Positions 53,362 to 62,359 of a DNA stretch of 64,000 nucleotides are shown here, one piece after another (within the stretch, counting starts at the first letter, position 1; the number at the start of each line of letters is the position of its first letter). The notes below the pieces were generated by a model, which saw nothing but the letters and a program-made list of their open reading frames with translations, was not told the origin of the DNA and searched no databases. The stretch covers positions 992,001 to 1,056,000 of the forward strand of contig NZ_CP114287.1 in NCBI RefSeq assembly GCF_027111295.1, read 5' to 3'. Made by a program: the position numbers and the translations under genes. The DNA is from Flavobacterium gelatinilyticum (GTDB lineage: Bacteria > Bacteroidota > Bacteroidia > Flavobacteriales > Flavobacteriaceae).

Positions 53362-54162
53362 TCATTTTTTCAGCTTCGGTTTTGTTTTGGTTATAGCGAA
53401 ATAAGAACTCGTAAACGCGGCTAAACTTTTGTAACCAATCATAACAGCGATCTGGCTCAGCGTGTATTGTCCGCTGTCGATGAGTTCGATACTTTTTAAT
53501 ATTCGGATTAACTGAGCGTATTTTTGAAGTGTAAGTCCGGTTTCATTTTTAAAAATACGCTGCAGACTTCGAACTGACATAAGTGCTCTTTCGGCCAGTT
53601 CTTCGGGATTGAGGTTCTGCTGATAATGTAAACGGATAAAACTGCAAACGGGCATTAAACGAGCATCATACGGGACAGGAATCTGCAATGAACTGTTTTC
53701 GTCGCAAAAATAAGGCAGATTATTCAGCATGGCTTTCAGAAAGGACATTTGGCTGGTATTTTCTGTTACTACTTTGTTCCATCTCGAAGCATACTGCAGC
53801 ATTTCTTTTAGTACTGCCGGAGCAGCAAAGACATGCACATCATTGTAAAAATCTTCATCTGGTGCCGATTTGAACAGTATCAGTCTTAAATTCACCTCAC
53901 GCGCGTCTGAAGTAATCTGATGTGTTATTTTCGACGGAATCCAGATTACGTGATACTGCGGTACCAGATAGATTTTCTTCCCGATATGAAAATACTGGTA
54001 TCCTTCTTCTACATACGTTAACTGATGGCGTTCATGAGAATGTTCATAGTCATCGTGTTTCCAGTTTTCTTCAGACCAGATATAGGCTTCGGCTTGTATA
54101 TCGTCATGATATTCTCCTCTGCTCTTTTCCAGTAATCCGCATTTTATTTTGACGTTCTGCAT
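53362..54162 (-). CDS. AraC-family transcriptional regulator
   Basis: 266 residues. The N-terminal cupin (HERHQLTYVEEGYQYFHIGK, QYHVIWIPSKITHQI) is followed by two AraC-type helix-turn-helix motifs (AERALMSVRSLQRIFKNETG and LSQIAVMIGYKSLAAFTSSY). Cupin-plus-HTH layout resembles sugar- or stress-responsive regulators. It is divergent from the flavodoxin-RidA fusion gene with overlapping promoter elements, so that gene is its likely target. Confidence 0.85.
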   Translation of the reverse strand: MQNVKIKCGLLEKSRGEYHDDIQAEAYIWSEENWKHDDYEHSHERHQLTYVEEGYQYFHIGKKIYLVPQYHVIWIPSKITHQITSDAREVNLRLILFKSAPDEDFYNDVHVFAAPAVLKEMLQYASRWNKVVTENTSQMSFLKAMLNNLPYFCDENSSLQIPVPYDARLMPVCSFIRLHYQQNLNPEELAERALMSVRSLQRIFKNETGLTLQKYAQLIRILKSIELIDSGQYTLSQIAVMIGYKSLAAFTSSYFAITKTKPKLKK

Positions 54163-54173
54163 ACACTTTTTGG

Positions 54174-54206
54174 CAAATTTAATACAAACGACAAAGCTAA
54201 CTTTGT
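54174..54206. promoter_or_regulatory. Face-to-face promoters of the AraC and flavodoxin-RidA genes
   Basis: TAAATTTG on the minus strand (54181-54174) and TAACTTTG on the plus strand (54198-54205) are exact -7 elements pointing outward. Between and over them lies the palindrome ACAAAG-CTAA-CTTTGT (54191-54206). A regulator bound here would touch both promoters. Confidence 0.5.
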
Positions 54207-54233
54207 TTTTTAATACCTAAAAAGAAAATTTAT

Positions 54234-55388
54234 ATGAAAAAAACGTATGCTTTTTTATTGATTTTATTGATACCATTTACAGTGCCCAAGGTTATGGCAC
54301 AGACAGATAAATCAAATAATACCAAAATATTGATCCTGATTCATTCTGATACTGGAGGAACGTATGAATTAGCAAAAGAACTGGCAAAAGGAATCGAAAG
54401 TGAGTCGTATGCAAAAGCGGTTATTAAACAAGTAAAACCATCTGCCAATTCAAAACTGAAAGATATTCCTGCTGCCACTGTAGACGAGCTGCCTTCTTAT
54501 GACGGGATTGTATTTGGTTCTCCGGTTTATTTTGGAAATATAAGCACGCCAATGAGTGAGTTTTTATCTAAAACTGTTGATTTATGGACCAATCATGCTC
54601 TCGAAGGAATGCCTGCTGCGGTATTTATGTCCGCCGGAAGCGGTGCCGGCAGAGAACTTGCTTTGCAGTCTTTCTGGAACAGTCTTGCTGTTCATGGTAT
54701 GGTTCTGGTTTCGAATGGCATCCGCGGAAGCGAAAAAATCGACAAAAACATACCGCTTGGAAACAGCGTTTTGGGTTCCGGAAGTCTGGCTTCTTTAAAA
54801 ACAGTTCAAAGACCAGCTGAAAGTGAACGTACAATCGCTCTGTTACAGGGAAAAAACTTTGCCAAAGTGGCTCAGGCATTAAAAGGTTCATTTAAAACTC
54901 AGACTGCAATGATTAAAAAAGAAGATAAAACCGATATCGATGCTGTTTTAAAACAAAAAAATATCGAACTGCCAAAGGTGCCTGCTCCTGCCGGAAATTA
55001 TGTTCCGTATGTTCGTTCGGGAAATTTAGTTTTTATCAATCAGGTTAGTTTTAAAGACGGCGTTATTGTAAATCCGGGTAAACTGGGTAAGGATGTAAAT
55101 GAAGATCAGGTAAAAGAAGCTTCTAAAATCACGATGCTGAATGTTATTTCTGTTTTAAAAGAGGCTGTTGACGGCGATTTGAACCGTGTAAAAAAGTGTG
55201 TACAGCTTACGGGAATTTTCAATACTCCGGAAGGTTACACTAAACATGCTGATTTAATGAATGCCGCTTCTAACTTAACGGTCGAAATATTTGGAGAAAA
55301 AGGCAAACACACCCGCGGAACTCTTGGAGCATCTTCTCTTCCTGTAAACTCTTCTGTAGAAATTCAGGCGATTTTTGAAGTTGAATAA
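54234..55388 (+). CDS. Exported flavodoxin (WrbA-like)-RidA fusion protein
   Basis: 384 residues. Residues 1-23 form a signal peptide (LLILLIPFTVPKVMAQ). Residues about 28-215 are a flavodoxin/NADPH-quinone-reductase-like domain with LILIHSDTGGTYELAKELAK (FMN phosphate loop) and FGSPVYFGNISTPMSEFL, as in WrbA. Residues about 250-384 are a RidA/YjgF/UK114 domain with NLVFINQVSF, VYKEA-like helix region and RGTLGASSLPVNSSVEIQAI. RidA homologues hydrolyse reactive imines or enamines; the critical Arg of that family may correspond to the R in HTRGTLG. Fusion plus export is unusual for either domain. It is divergent from an AraC regulator and monocistronic, closed by a strong terminator. Confidence 0.8.
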   Translation: MKKTYAFLLILLIPFTVPKVMAQTDKSNNTKILILIHSDTGGTYELAKELAKGIESESYAKAVIKQVKPSANSKLKDIPAATVDELPSYDGIVFGSPVYFGNISTPMSEFLSKTVDLWTNHALEGMPAAVFMSAGSGAGRELALQSFWNSLAVHGMVLVSNGIRGSEKIDKNIPLGNSVLGSGSLASLKTVQRPAESERTIALLQGKNFAKVAQALKGSFKTQTAMIKKEDKTDIDAVLKQKNIELPKVPAPAGNYVPYVRSGNLVFINQVSFKDGVIVNPGKLGKDVNEDQVKEASKITMLNVISVLKEAVDGDLNRVKKCVQLTGIFNTPEGYTKHADLMNAASNLTVEIFGEKGKHTRGTLGASSLPVNSSVEIQAIFEVE

Positions 55389-55413
55389 TCGCAGATTTCA
55401 AAATAGTATAAAC

Positions 55414-55454
55414 AAAAAACTGCGTAAAATATCAGGATTTTACGCAGTTTTTTT
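55414..55454. terminator. Strong bidirectional terminator
   Basis: A perfect 17-bp stem (55414-55430 with 55437-55453, core ACTGCGTAAAAT), loop ATCAGG, T-tracts on both strands. It separates the flavodoxin-RidA gene from the convergent bacteriophytochrome gene. Confidence 0.92.
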
Positions 55455-55472
55455 ATAATGGCTGTATTTCGC

Positions 55473-57749
55473 TTACAATCCTAAAAGGGTATCTTCGGGA
55501 TCACACGGGAAATAAATTATGATATCTGTACCTTTATCCGGTCTTCCTTCGGCATGGATATCGCCTCCTACTGCCTGCATTATTTTTTTACACAGAGCAA
55601 GTCCAATTCCGGATCCTGTATATTCTTCCTGATTATGAAGTCGAGTAAAAACCTTAAAAATCGACTGGGCATACTGCTGTTCAAATCCAATTCCGTTATC
55701 CGAAAAACGAATCCAGTAACAGTACACTTTATACAAATGATGTATAAGAACAGGTTCCTGCGAAGCTGTGATTTTAATAACCGGCGTTCTGTCCGGCGAT
55801 GCATATTTTAATGAGTTCTGCAAAATATTAAGAAACAGTTGCTGCATTAAAAAACTGATGGCATGAACTTCCGGAAGATTTTCATGTTCGATTACAGCAT
55901 TCTTTTCGGTAATGATTTCATTCATTTCCTTAAGCGTGCTTTTCAGAGTTTTGTTCAGATCAATTTTCTGCAGGTTGTCTCTCGTATTTTTTATTCGGGT
56001 ATATTTTAGGATATCTTCTAAAAGCCCTCTCATTCTTCCCGCTGATTTTGATACTCGTTTCAAAGAATTAGAAATACTGTCTGTAGAAACAACGTCGAGT
56101 TCAGTAAGCATTTTAGAAGTAATGAGCTGAATTTTACGCAATGGTTCCTGCAAATCATGTGTACTGATCCAGTTAATGTTTTCGAGTTCAGAGTTGGTTT
56201 CTTTCAGTAATTCACTCTGATTACGGTATTTTTCTTCTTCCTCACTCAGCATAATCATAATAAGCTGATTGTGCAGTGTATGAGCGTACTGAATCGCCGC
56301 ATTGATTTCGTACCGGCGCCAGATACTGCTTTGGTTTTTAACAATCTGTTTCCAGATGTTAAATGAATTTCTGGGATGAAGTCCGTTATTGTCTTTTACG
56401 ATACTTTTTTCAGGATCGCCTCCCCAGTTAATTTCCTTGATGGTTTCCGGTCTGTACCAGACAATATGGTCGTTATTGCCCAGAGAGTGGTAGATAATAC
56501 CGGCAAAATTAACATTGGCTGTTATCTCAGAGAAACAATCACTGATTTTATTTGTAGTAAAAACGCCGTTGGTTTCCTGACTTTCAATACAGTTTAAAAG
56601 AAACGTTATCTGTTCGTCCGAAGGTGTCTGTCCGTTTTTATAAATTTTACCTTTTGAAATAACCGAAACACCCGCTGCATTACAAATATCGAGTAATTGG
56701 GGGGCTTTTACGATAATTTCGAGCGATTCCTGCACTAAAGGCACTTCAAGCCCTGATAATTGTTCTAAAGCAAGAGACGATTTTTGTGCGCTGGTATATT
56801 CGTCATTGGTCTCTCTTATATCAATCTGAGAGGTGATAAACTGTCCCTGAAGTTTGGCTGCCAGTCGTATTTCTGGTGAAATATTTTTTTCTGAATAATG
56901 ATGACAGGCAATCAATCCCCAAAGTCTGTCGCGGTGAATAAGCGAAATAGTCAGGGTTGCGCCCACCCCCATATTTTTTAGATATTCAACATGAATAGGC
57001 GAAGTGCTTCTAAGGATCGAAAGACTTAAATCGAGGTTTTTATCTTCTTTATCGTCAATCGTAAAAATGGGAACCGGTTCGTATCCAATATCCACAATAA
57101 GCCTGAGCTGATTTTTAATATACAATTCCCTTGCCTGAGGCGGAATATCAGTATGCGGGTAATGCAGTCCTAAAAAAGGTTCGAGGTCTTCTCTTAAGCT
57201 TTCTGCAAAGACTTCTCCGTTGTACTGCTCATCAAAACGATAAATCATAACACGATCATATCCTGTTATTTCACGCGTTCCTTCTGCTACAAGTGCACAC
57301 AAATCTTTAAGTGATTTGGTGTTGTTCATCTGGGTTACAAACTGAATTGTCTGGGTATATACATCAACCAGTTTTTCTTTGTCCGGAAACTGAGGTTCTG
57401 CTTCCAGAACATAGTTATCATGGCTTTTGTGTATGCTTATCTGGAATAATTTCCCCAGAAGTTCGATTTCAAGTGGAAATACATCCTGAATTTTATCTTC
57501 GTTGATGTATTCAATAATCTGCTTTTCTTCATCGGAACCAAAAACAGACGCAAAACTTTTTCCCAAAGCATCTGTATGGGTTACATTTACAAAGGAAGAA
57601 ATATTTTGTGTGCAAAAATCAATTTTCCAATCGGCTGTAACACCAATTAGAAAACCGTGAGGCTGAATTTTACCGGGAATATGAATAGGCTCGTGTTCAC
57701 AGTTAGTCAGGTTAACAATGTCACGATTAACAATATCTTTAATCTTCAT
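55473..57749 (-). CDS. bphP: Bacteriophytochrome sensor histidine kinase
   Basis: 758 residues with the PAS-GAF-PHY-HisKA-HATPase order. Biliverdin-attaching C17 lies in NCEHEPIHIPGKIQPHG, as in known bacteriophytochromes. The GAF domain has PHTDIPPQAR (D201 of the PASDIP motif) and the chromophore-pocket H283/H284 region in LIACHHYSEK. The PHY tongue has the PRxSF motif (PRNSF, 459-463). The kinase H531 is in STHDLQEPLRKI and the ATP site is FSDNGIGFEQQ with GSGIGLALCKK. All key residues are present, so it should be a red/far-red photosensor. It overlaps the heme oxygenase gene by 1 nt, which supplies the biliverdin. Confidence 0.93.
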   Translation of the reverse strand: MKIKDIVNRDIVNLTNCEHEPIHIPGKIQPHGFLIGVTADWKIDFCTQNISSFVNVTHTDALGKSFASVFGSDEEKQIIEYINEDKIQDVFPLEIELLGKLFQISIHKSHDNYVLEAEPQFPDKEKLVDVYTQTIQFVTQMNNTKSLKDLCALVAEGTREITGYDRVMIYRFDEQYNGEVFAESLREDLEPFLGLHYPHTDIPPQARELYIKNQLRLIVDIGYEPVPIFTIDDKEDKNLDLSLSILRSTSPIHVEYLKNMGVGATLTISLIHRDRLWGLIACHHYSEKNISPEIRLAAKLQGQFITSQIDIRETNDEYTSAQKSSLALEQLSGLEVPLVQESLEIIVKAPQLLDICNAAGVSVISKGKIYKNGQTPSDEQITFLLNCIESQETNGVFTTNKISDCFSEITANVNFAGIIYHSLGNNDHIVWYRPETIKEINWGGDPEKSIVKDNNGLHPRNSFNIWKQIVKNQSSIWRRYEINAAIQYAHTLHNQLIMIMLSEEEEKYRNQSELLKETNSELENINWISTHDLQEPLRKIQLITSKMLTELDVVSTDSISNSLKRVSKSAGRMRGLLEDILKYTRIKNTRDNLQKIDLNKTLKSTLKEMNEIITEKNAVIEHENLPEVHAISFLMQQLFLNILQNSLKYASPDRTPVIKITASQEPVLIHHLYKVYCYWIRFSDNGIGFEQQYAQSIFKVFTRLHNQEEYTGSGIGLALCKKIMQAVGGDIHAEGRPDKGTDIIIYFPCDPEDTLLGL

Positions 57750-58348
57750 TATCTCTGAACGCTCTCAAAATGATTATAGATGCTGTCAAAAGCATATTTT
57801 GCTCCTTCTATAATCTCATCGCCGCAATTATGTTCTTCTTCATACTGTGCCATGAAATTTAGAAAAGCTTTCCAGAAACTTCCGGTTTTATCGCCGTAGC
57901 CATTAAAATAGGAAACGCCTTTTCCGTTTGAAAGTTCCGGAAATGTTGAAACATTTTTCAGAATAAATCTGCCGCCCAGCGTAGAGCCTTCCATTACATA
58001 CAAAATTCCAACAGCAAATGGTACTGTTAGTTTTGCATCCTGAAATACTTTAGCCGAACTGGTTTTAGTATAATTAAGATAGGAAAGATCGTCCTCGATA
58101 AGCTGTTTCTTTTTTCTTTGTTCCAGATCTTCTATAATGCCTGAAAGCAAAGGAAAAACGAGTTCTTCGGTATCTTTATGAACATCGTGCATAAGACTTA
58201 AATAAAAGGTATAATCCTCTAATTTCATGTCTGGGGAAATAATCGATGCCGAAACAGGAAGTCTTTCCAGTTTTGTATGTGAATCTGCTGTTTGTGTTTT
58301 TATATCGTTAAGAAAACCTGAAGATATCGTTGAAGCTGTTGTACTCAT
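57749..58348 (-). CDS. bphO: Biliverdin-forming heme oxygenase of the bacteriophytochrome operon
   Basis: 199 residues. The proximal heme ligand is H24 in TADSHTKLERL, and the distal helix carries the conserved GILYVMEGSTLGGRFI. This matches bacterial BphO-type heme oxygenases, which cleave heme to biliverdin, CO and iron. Its stop codon overlaps the phytochrome start by 1 nt, so the two are translated together and the product is the chromophore of the neighbour. It begins 93 bp downstream of the glycosyltransferase gene on the same strand. Confidence 0.92.
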   Translation of the reverse strand: MSTTASTISSGFLNDIKTQTADSHTKLERLPVSASIISPDMKLEDYTFYLSLMHDVHKDTEELVFPLLSGIIEDLEQRKKKQLIEDDLSYLNYTKTSSAKVFQDAKLTVPFAVGILYVMEGSTLGGRFILKNVSTFPELSNGKGVSYFNGYGDKTGSFWKAFLNFMAQYEEEHNCGDEIIEGAKYAFDSIYNHFESVQR

Positions 58349-58441
58349 TTAGTCAGTTATAGTTTTATTGAATTTTAGGAGAGTCTGTTTTGTAACTCCT
58401 CTGTAACAAATTTAATAAAAAAAGATGAATAGCTGATTTTA

Positions 58442-59875
58442 TTATTTTTTGGTAAAACCTTTTCGTGTCATTTCGCCCCAGCCCTTTGATCCCATCATTT
58501 TTTCTTTGTAACCTACTAAAGCAGCGTATACTGTAAGCGGGTGAAAATACAAAGGTTCTATAAAAGCAGCCATAAGCAGTTTGAAAAAATCGGCCTGTTT
58601 TGGGTATTTATGATACGTGCGTTCTTCGCTGTACAAAGCGATAACCGAAAAGAAAACTGCAAATGAATACACAAAAAGCACAAGTAAGAAGAAAAAATGC
58701 CAGTTGAGCAATCCGAATATTATAAATAAAATCGTGATTAAAAGTCCGATAAATTCAATTGCGGGAGCCAGGAATTCAAATAAAGTCCAATAAGGCACGC
58801 TTAGCATTCCCAACAATTTGTATTTTGGATTAAAGAACATTTTTTTGTGAAAACTCAGGGTTTCAATTGTGCCTCTCATCCAGCGGCTGCGCTGTTTTTT
58901 AAAAATTTTGAAATCTTCCGGCGCTTCTGTCCAGCAAAGCGGGTCCGGAATGTAACTTACAGAATACGGAAGTTTATTTTCGAGCATATAGCGACGCATT
59001 CTTACGATAAGTTCCATGTCCTCACCCACAGTTTTGGTGCTGTAACCACCTGAAAGTATGGCAATTTCTTTGTCGAAAGCACCAAATGCCCCGCTTATCA
59101 GCAACAAACCATCGAGTCTTCCCCATGCCATTCTGCCTAAAAGAAATGCTCTTAAATATTCTAAAACCTGAATTCTCGGCAGCATTACATCTGGAATATT
59201 CACCTCTACCAATCGGCCGTTTTTGATCACGCACTGGTTGGCAATTCGCACCACACCTCCGGTTGCAATAATTCGTTTTCCGTGCGATTCCAGAAAAGGT
59301 TTTGCCAGTTTTAAAAGAGAATCTTTATCGAGAATACAATCTACATCAATGCAGACTACATACGGATTTTGTGCAATGTTTAAACCTACGTTGAGCGCAT
59401 CTGCTTTTCCGCCGTTTTCTTTGTCAACTACGATCAGTTTTTTAAATGCGGCATTTCTTGAAGTGTAAATTCCTCTGATTTTTTTTGTTTCGATCTGCCC
59501 GTGAATCTCCAGTTCGGTCAGGACAAGGTTGTAGGTATTGATCAGGATTTCCATCGAATTGTCTTTACTTCCGTCGTTTACCACTATAACCTGATAGTTA
59601 TTGTAGTTTAAAGACAATAGGGATTTTACATTTTCTTCGATTGTAAAACCTTCATTGTAGGCAGGTGCTATTAAGGATAGTTTAGGAGCAAATTCGCTGG
59701 TTAAGAGTACTTCGTAATCAACAAAACTGTTTTTTTTAAGATAATTTCTAAGCTCTTTTGTAGAAAGATAGGCCAGCATCAAATATGAAGACATGATTAA
59801 TATTGCATAAGCAAGTATAAGTATAATGTATACATCTATAAACCAAGTTATTTCACTATTAAAAAAAGTCATCAT
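58442..59875 (-). CDS. Membrane family 2 glycosyltransferase (PgaC/HmsR-like)
   Basis: 477 residues. One N-terminal helix (WFIDVYIILILAYAILIMSS), then a GT2 catalytic domain: VIVVNDGSKDNS, VDKENGGKADALNVG, VVCIDVDCILDKDS (DxD), GEDMELIVRMR and KKQRSRWMRGT (the QxxRW motif of processive enzymes), then about three C-terminal helices. This layout matches poly-beta-GlcNAc and cellulose-type synthases, which polymerise a sugar and pass it through the membrane. It lies 7 bp after the HEAT-repeat protein gene. The polymer is not readable; PNAG-like is suggested by the TPR/beta-barrel gene nearby. Confidence 0.85.
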   Translation of the reverse strand: MMTFFNSEITWFIDVYIILILAYAILIMSSYLMLAYLSTKELRNYLKKNSFVDYEVLLTSEFAPKLSLIAPAYNEGFTIEENVKSLLSLNYNNYQVIVVNDGSKDNSMEILINTYNLVLTELEIHGQIETKKIRGIYTSRNAAFKKLIVVDKENGGKADALNVGLNIAQNPYVVCIDVDCILDKDSLLKLAKPFLESHGKRIIATGGVVRIANQCVIKNGRLVEVNIPDVMLPRIQVLEYLRAFLLGRMAWGRLDGLLLISGAFGAFDKEIAILSGGYSTKTVGEDMELIVRMRRYMLENKLPYSVSYIPDPLCWTEAPEDFKIFKKQRSRWMRGTIETLSFHKKMFFNPKYKLLGMLSVPYWTLFEFLAPAIEFIGLLITILFIIFGLLNWHFFFLLVLFVYSFAVFFSVIALYSEERTYHKYPKQADFFKLLMAAFIEPLYFHPLTVYAALVGYKEKMMGSKGWGEMTRKGFTKK

Positions 59876-59882
59876 TTTAAAT

Positions 59883-60704
59883 TTAAACTGTCAGTGTCTG
59901 CAGCACATTCTGCGCTTCATATTTTATTACCGTATTGGGAGTTCTGGCTGCAAGTTGTGCAACATACGGTACTTTCTGTGTAAGCTTAAGTTCTTTAATA
60001 AGCTTTAATCCCAGTGCTATAACAGTGGTGTTTTGTGATTCCAGTAAAAGTTCAACGCCTTTTGTATCGCCTATATCATGCTTTTTAAAAGCGCTGATAA
60101 TGTTTAACTGCGTCCAGTCGTCGATAGGATCAGGATGTTCTGTAAGATGCACGATTCCTTTTGTTCCTTCGAGTTTAATACAGGCATTTATAGCGGTAAT
60201 TTTTAAGGTTTTGTTTCGGGCTTTGGAAAACTGAATTATTTCATCAAAAGCGTCGTGTATATTAAACTCTGCCAGCTCTGTAATTCCTTTGCATTTTACC
60301 TCCCATTTATAGCTTTTTAGTTTCTTAAAGGAATCTTTGATTAATCCGGATTCTTTGTAAAACTGTTCCAGTTTTTGTGCATAAACGCCTTCGTAATTTT
60401 TATGGAGATTGATAACAGATTCTGTCATCACTTCTCTGAAGAAAAAGGTATCAAAAAGAACCAAAAAGTTTTTATCTTCTTTAAGCGCTGCAAAACGGAA
60501 GTCTTCAAAAACAACCGAAAACATTATTTTTTCGATCAGTACAGCGTATTCGGCACGTTTTTTTTCTCTTCTTATTTTCTTGTTTCGGCTTCCCACAATC
60601 ACGAGATAGAGAATAAATGAGGCCGATACAAATGAATAGATACAAAACAGCAGAAAAGGTATAACCCAATGTCCGTTTCTATATATTTCCCAGAGTTCTT
60701 CCAT
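59883..60704 (-). CDS. Membrane-anchored HEAT-repeat protein
   Basis: 273 residues. An N-terminal transmembrane helix (WVIPFLLFCIYSFVSASFILYL) is followed by a basic linker (GSRNKKIRREKKR) and alpha-helical HEAT-like repeats (KWEVKCKGITELAEFNIHDA, LKITAINACIKLEGTKGIVHL, IALGLKLIKELKLTQKVPYV). HEAT repeats bind proteins. It begins 1 bp before the end of the YaiO-like gene and 7 bp before the glycosyltransferase gene. A role as scaffold or regulator of the synthase is inferred from its place; no family-specific function is known. Confidence 0.78.
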   Translation of the reverse strand: MEELWEIYRNGHWVIPFLLFCIYSFVSASFILYLVIVGSRNKKIRREKKRAEYAVLIEKIMFSVVFEDFRFAALKEDKNFLVLFDTFFFREVMTESVINLHKNYEGVYAQKLEQFYKESGLIKDSFKKLKSYKWEVKCKGITELAEFNIHDAFDEIIQFSKARNKTLKITAINACIKLEGTKGIVHLTEHPDPIDDWTQLNIISAFKKHDIGDTKGVELLLESQNTTVIALGLKLIKELKLTQKVPYVAQLAARTPNTVIKYEAQNVLQTLTV

Positions 60705-60705
60705 C

Positions 60706-61920
60706 TTAAAAACGTTTTGTCACAATTACTTGTACGTTAAACTTGTTTCTGTATTGTCCGGGTGTATATTCTTCGTCTTCATAAAGAAATATTGGACGTA
60801 CAAAAAACGAATCTCCAATGCGGTGCTGATACTGGATTCCTACCCTGTAGGCTTTTAAAGGCTGTGTAAAACCGTTGTAAAGATACAGGTACGGCACATT
60901 TCCGTACTGAAGTTCCAGTCGTATTATGCGTTCTTTTTCTTCATTGGTTCTCTGTATGCTTAATACGTGCGAAAACAATTCGTTTGATGTATCGTAATAT
61001 GGTCTGTATGCCATTGTATAAATTCCGGCATTATAAGCCAGCTGTCCGGTAATGAGGGTAATATCGTCTGTATCAAAATGCATAAATCGGGCTCCCAGCG
61101 AGTAATCGAACTTTTTATAAGGTTTGAAATAATATTCTAAACCTGCTTTTGCCATAGGAAAAACCGTTTCTCCAGTTGAAACTCCGGCATTGGCATACAA
61201 ATAACTTTTGTTGGAGAAGGTCTGGTAAAAATCGGTTTCAAAAAGCATTTGTGTATCATTACTGATGTTTCCTATATTGGCACGACCCACAATTGCTGAT
61301 TTGCTGAATTTATGTGAGTATTCGACATAACCGTAATGAAACGGAGATTGTCCCGGATCTGAACTTGAAACGTTTAGATAAGAAGCTGATACGGCATTTT
61401 TGGCTTTACGCCCAATCAGAGTTCTGATTCCTCTAAAGGCCTGCGTGCTGTTTTCGGTTACAGGAAGTCCGTCGATAATTTCTAAAGCTTCCTGATCGCG
61501 GTTGAGTTTTTCCAGACAGATTACTTTTGTTTTTAAAACTTCGCTGTCATTTGGGTTCAACACTAAATATTTATCGCAATAGGTAATGCATTTATCAAAT
61601 TCTTCTGACCAGAAATAAGTATTTATAACTGCCTGCAAGGCTTCCGGATTTGGATTAACTCTGTCAGCCATTGGCGACAATATTTTTGAAGCTGTTTTAT
61701 AGTCTTTTTTCCAGCTGTAAATTCTTCCGGTGTAAATTTGTATATCTTCATCCTGCGGATATTTGGCGCGCAGAGGTTCTATAAGCAATAAAGCTTTATC
61801 AAAATTCCCTTTTTCGACTTCGCGTTTTACATTTGCCATTGTTTCATCGGCATTGATTTCCTGTCCCATTGCAATGCAGGAAATAAACAGCAGGAGTATT
61901 GAATAATATATAAATTTCAT
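60706..61920 (-). CDS. YaiO-like outer-membrane protein with TPR and beta-barrel
   Basis: About 404 residues from the ATG at 61920 (the frame also has a TTG one codon earlier). The signal peptide ends near ISCIAMGQE. TPR-like helices cover about 25-160 (GNFDKALLLIEPLRAKYPQD, EALQAVINTYFWSEEFDKCI). From about 170 a beta-barrel of YaiO type ends with FNVQVIVTKRF. The layout is a short version of PgaA, the TPR/beta-barrel exporter of PNAG. It overlaps the response regulator gene by 1 nt and precedes the HEAT and glycosyltransferase genes. Export of the polymer is inferred. Confidence 0.82.
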   Translation of the reverse strand: MKFIYYSILLLFISCIAMGQEINADETMANVKREVEKGNFDKALLLIEPLRAKYPQDEDIQIYTGRIYSWKKDYKTASKILSPMADRVNPNPEALQAVINTYFWSEEFDKCITYCDKYLVLNPNDSEVLKTKVICLEKLNRDQEALEIIDGLPVTENSTQAFRGIRTLIGRKAKNAVSASYLNVSSSDPGQSPFHYGYVEYSHKFSKSAIVGRANIGNISNDTQMLFETDFYQTFSNKSYLYANAGVSTGETVFPMAKAGLEYYFKPYKKFDYSLGARFMHFDTDDITLITGQLAYNAGIYTMAYRPYYDTSNELFSHVLSIQRTNEEKERIIRLELQYGNVPYLYLYNGFTQPLKAYRVGIQYQHRIGDSFFVRPIFLYEDEEYTPGQYRNKFNVQVIVTKRF

Positions 61921-62285
61921 CAAAAACGAGTATTTAGTAATTTATTAATTCTCACTAAAAGCACGGCCGGGCTTACAGGTTTGGCTATAAATTCGTTTGC
62001 GCCAATATCAAAAGAATCCAGTTCTGTCTGTTCTACACCCGAGGAAGTCAGAATAATGACCGGAATATCAGATTTAAGCGTCTGCCTTATGTACTGGGTA
62101 ATTTCCATACCGCTGATTCCGGGCATGTTTATATCGGTTAAAACAAGGTTATATTCATTTTTTTCGATGGCATCTAGTGCGTCTTTTCCATCCGAATACT
62201 GGTCTACACTAAATCCTTTTGATTCTAAGAAAAAAGATAATGATTTGCGTAGGATGTCATTATCTTCTGCTAAAATTATTCTCAT
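61920..62285 (-). CDS. Single-domain response regulator
   Basis: 121 residues, one REC domain: ILAEDNDILRK, phospho-acceptor D51 in LVLTDINMPGISGM, IILTSSGVEQT and the lysine in FIAKPVSPAV. It has no output domain. It lies 74 bp after the hybrid kinase gene and its stop overlaps the YaiO-like gene start, so it probably links the kinase to the exopolysaccharide machinery by protein contact. Confidence 0.88.
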   Translation of the reverse strand: MRIILAEDNDILRKSLSFFLESKGFSVDQYSDGKDALDAIEKNEYNLVLTDINMPGISGMEITQYIRQTLKSDIPVIILTSSGVEQTELDSFDIGANEFIAKPVSPAVLLVRINKLLNTRF

Positions 62286-62359
62286 TTTTAAAATTTTTAT
62301 GCGGGGGTCTTTATAAATTTATAACTCCAAATGTAAAGCTATAGTATATTTTTCTTTAA

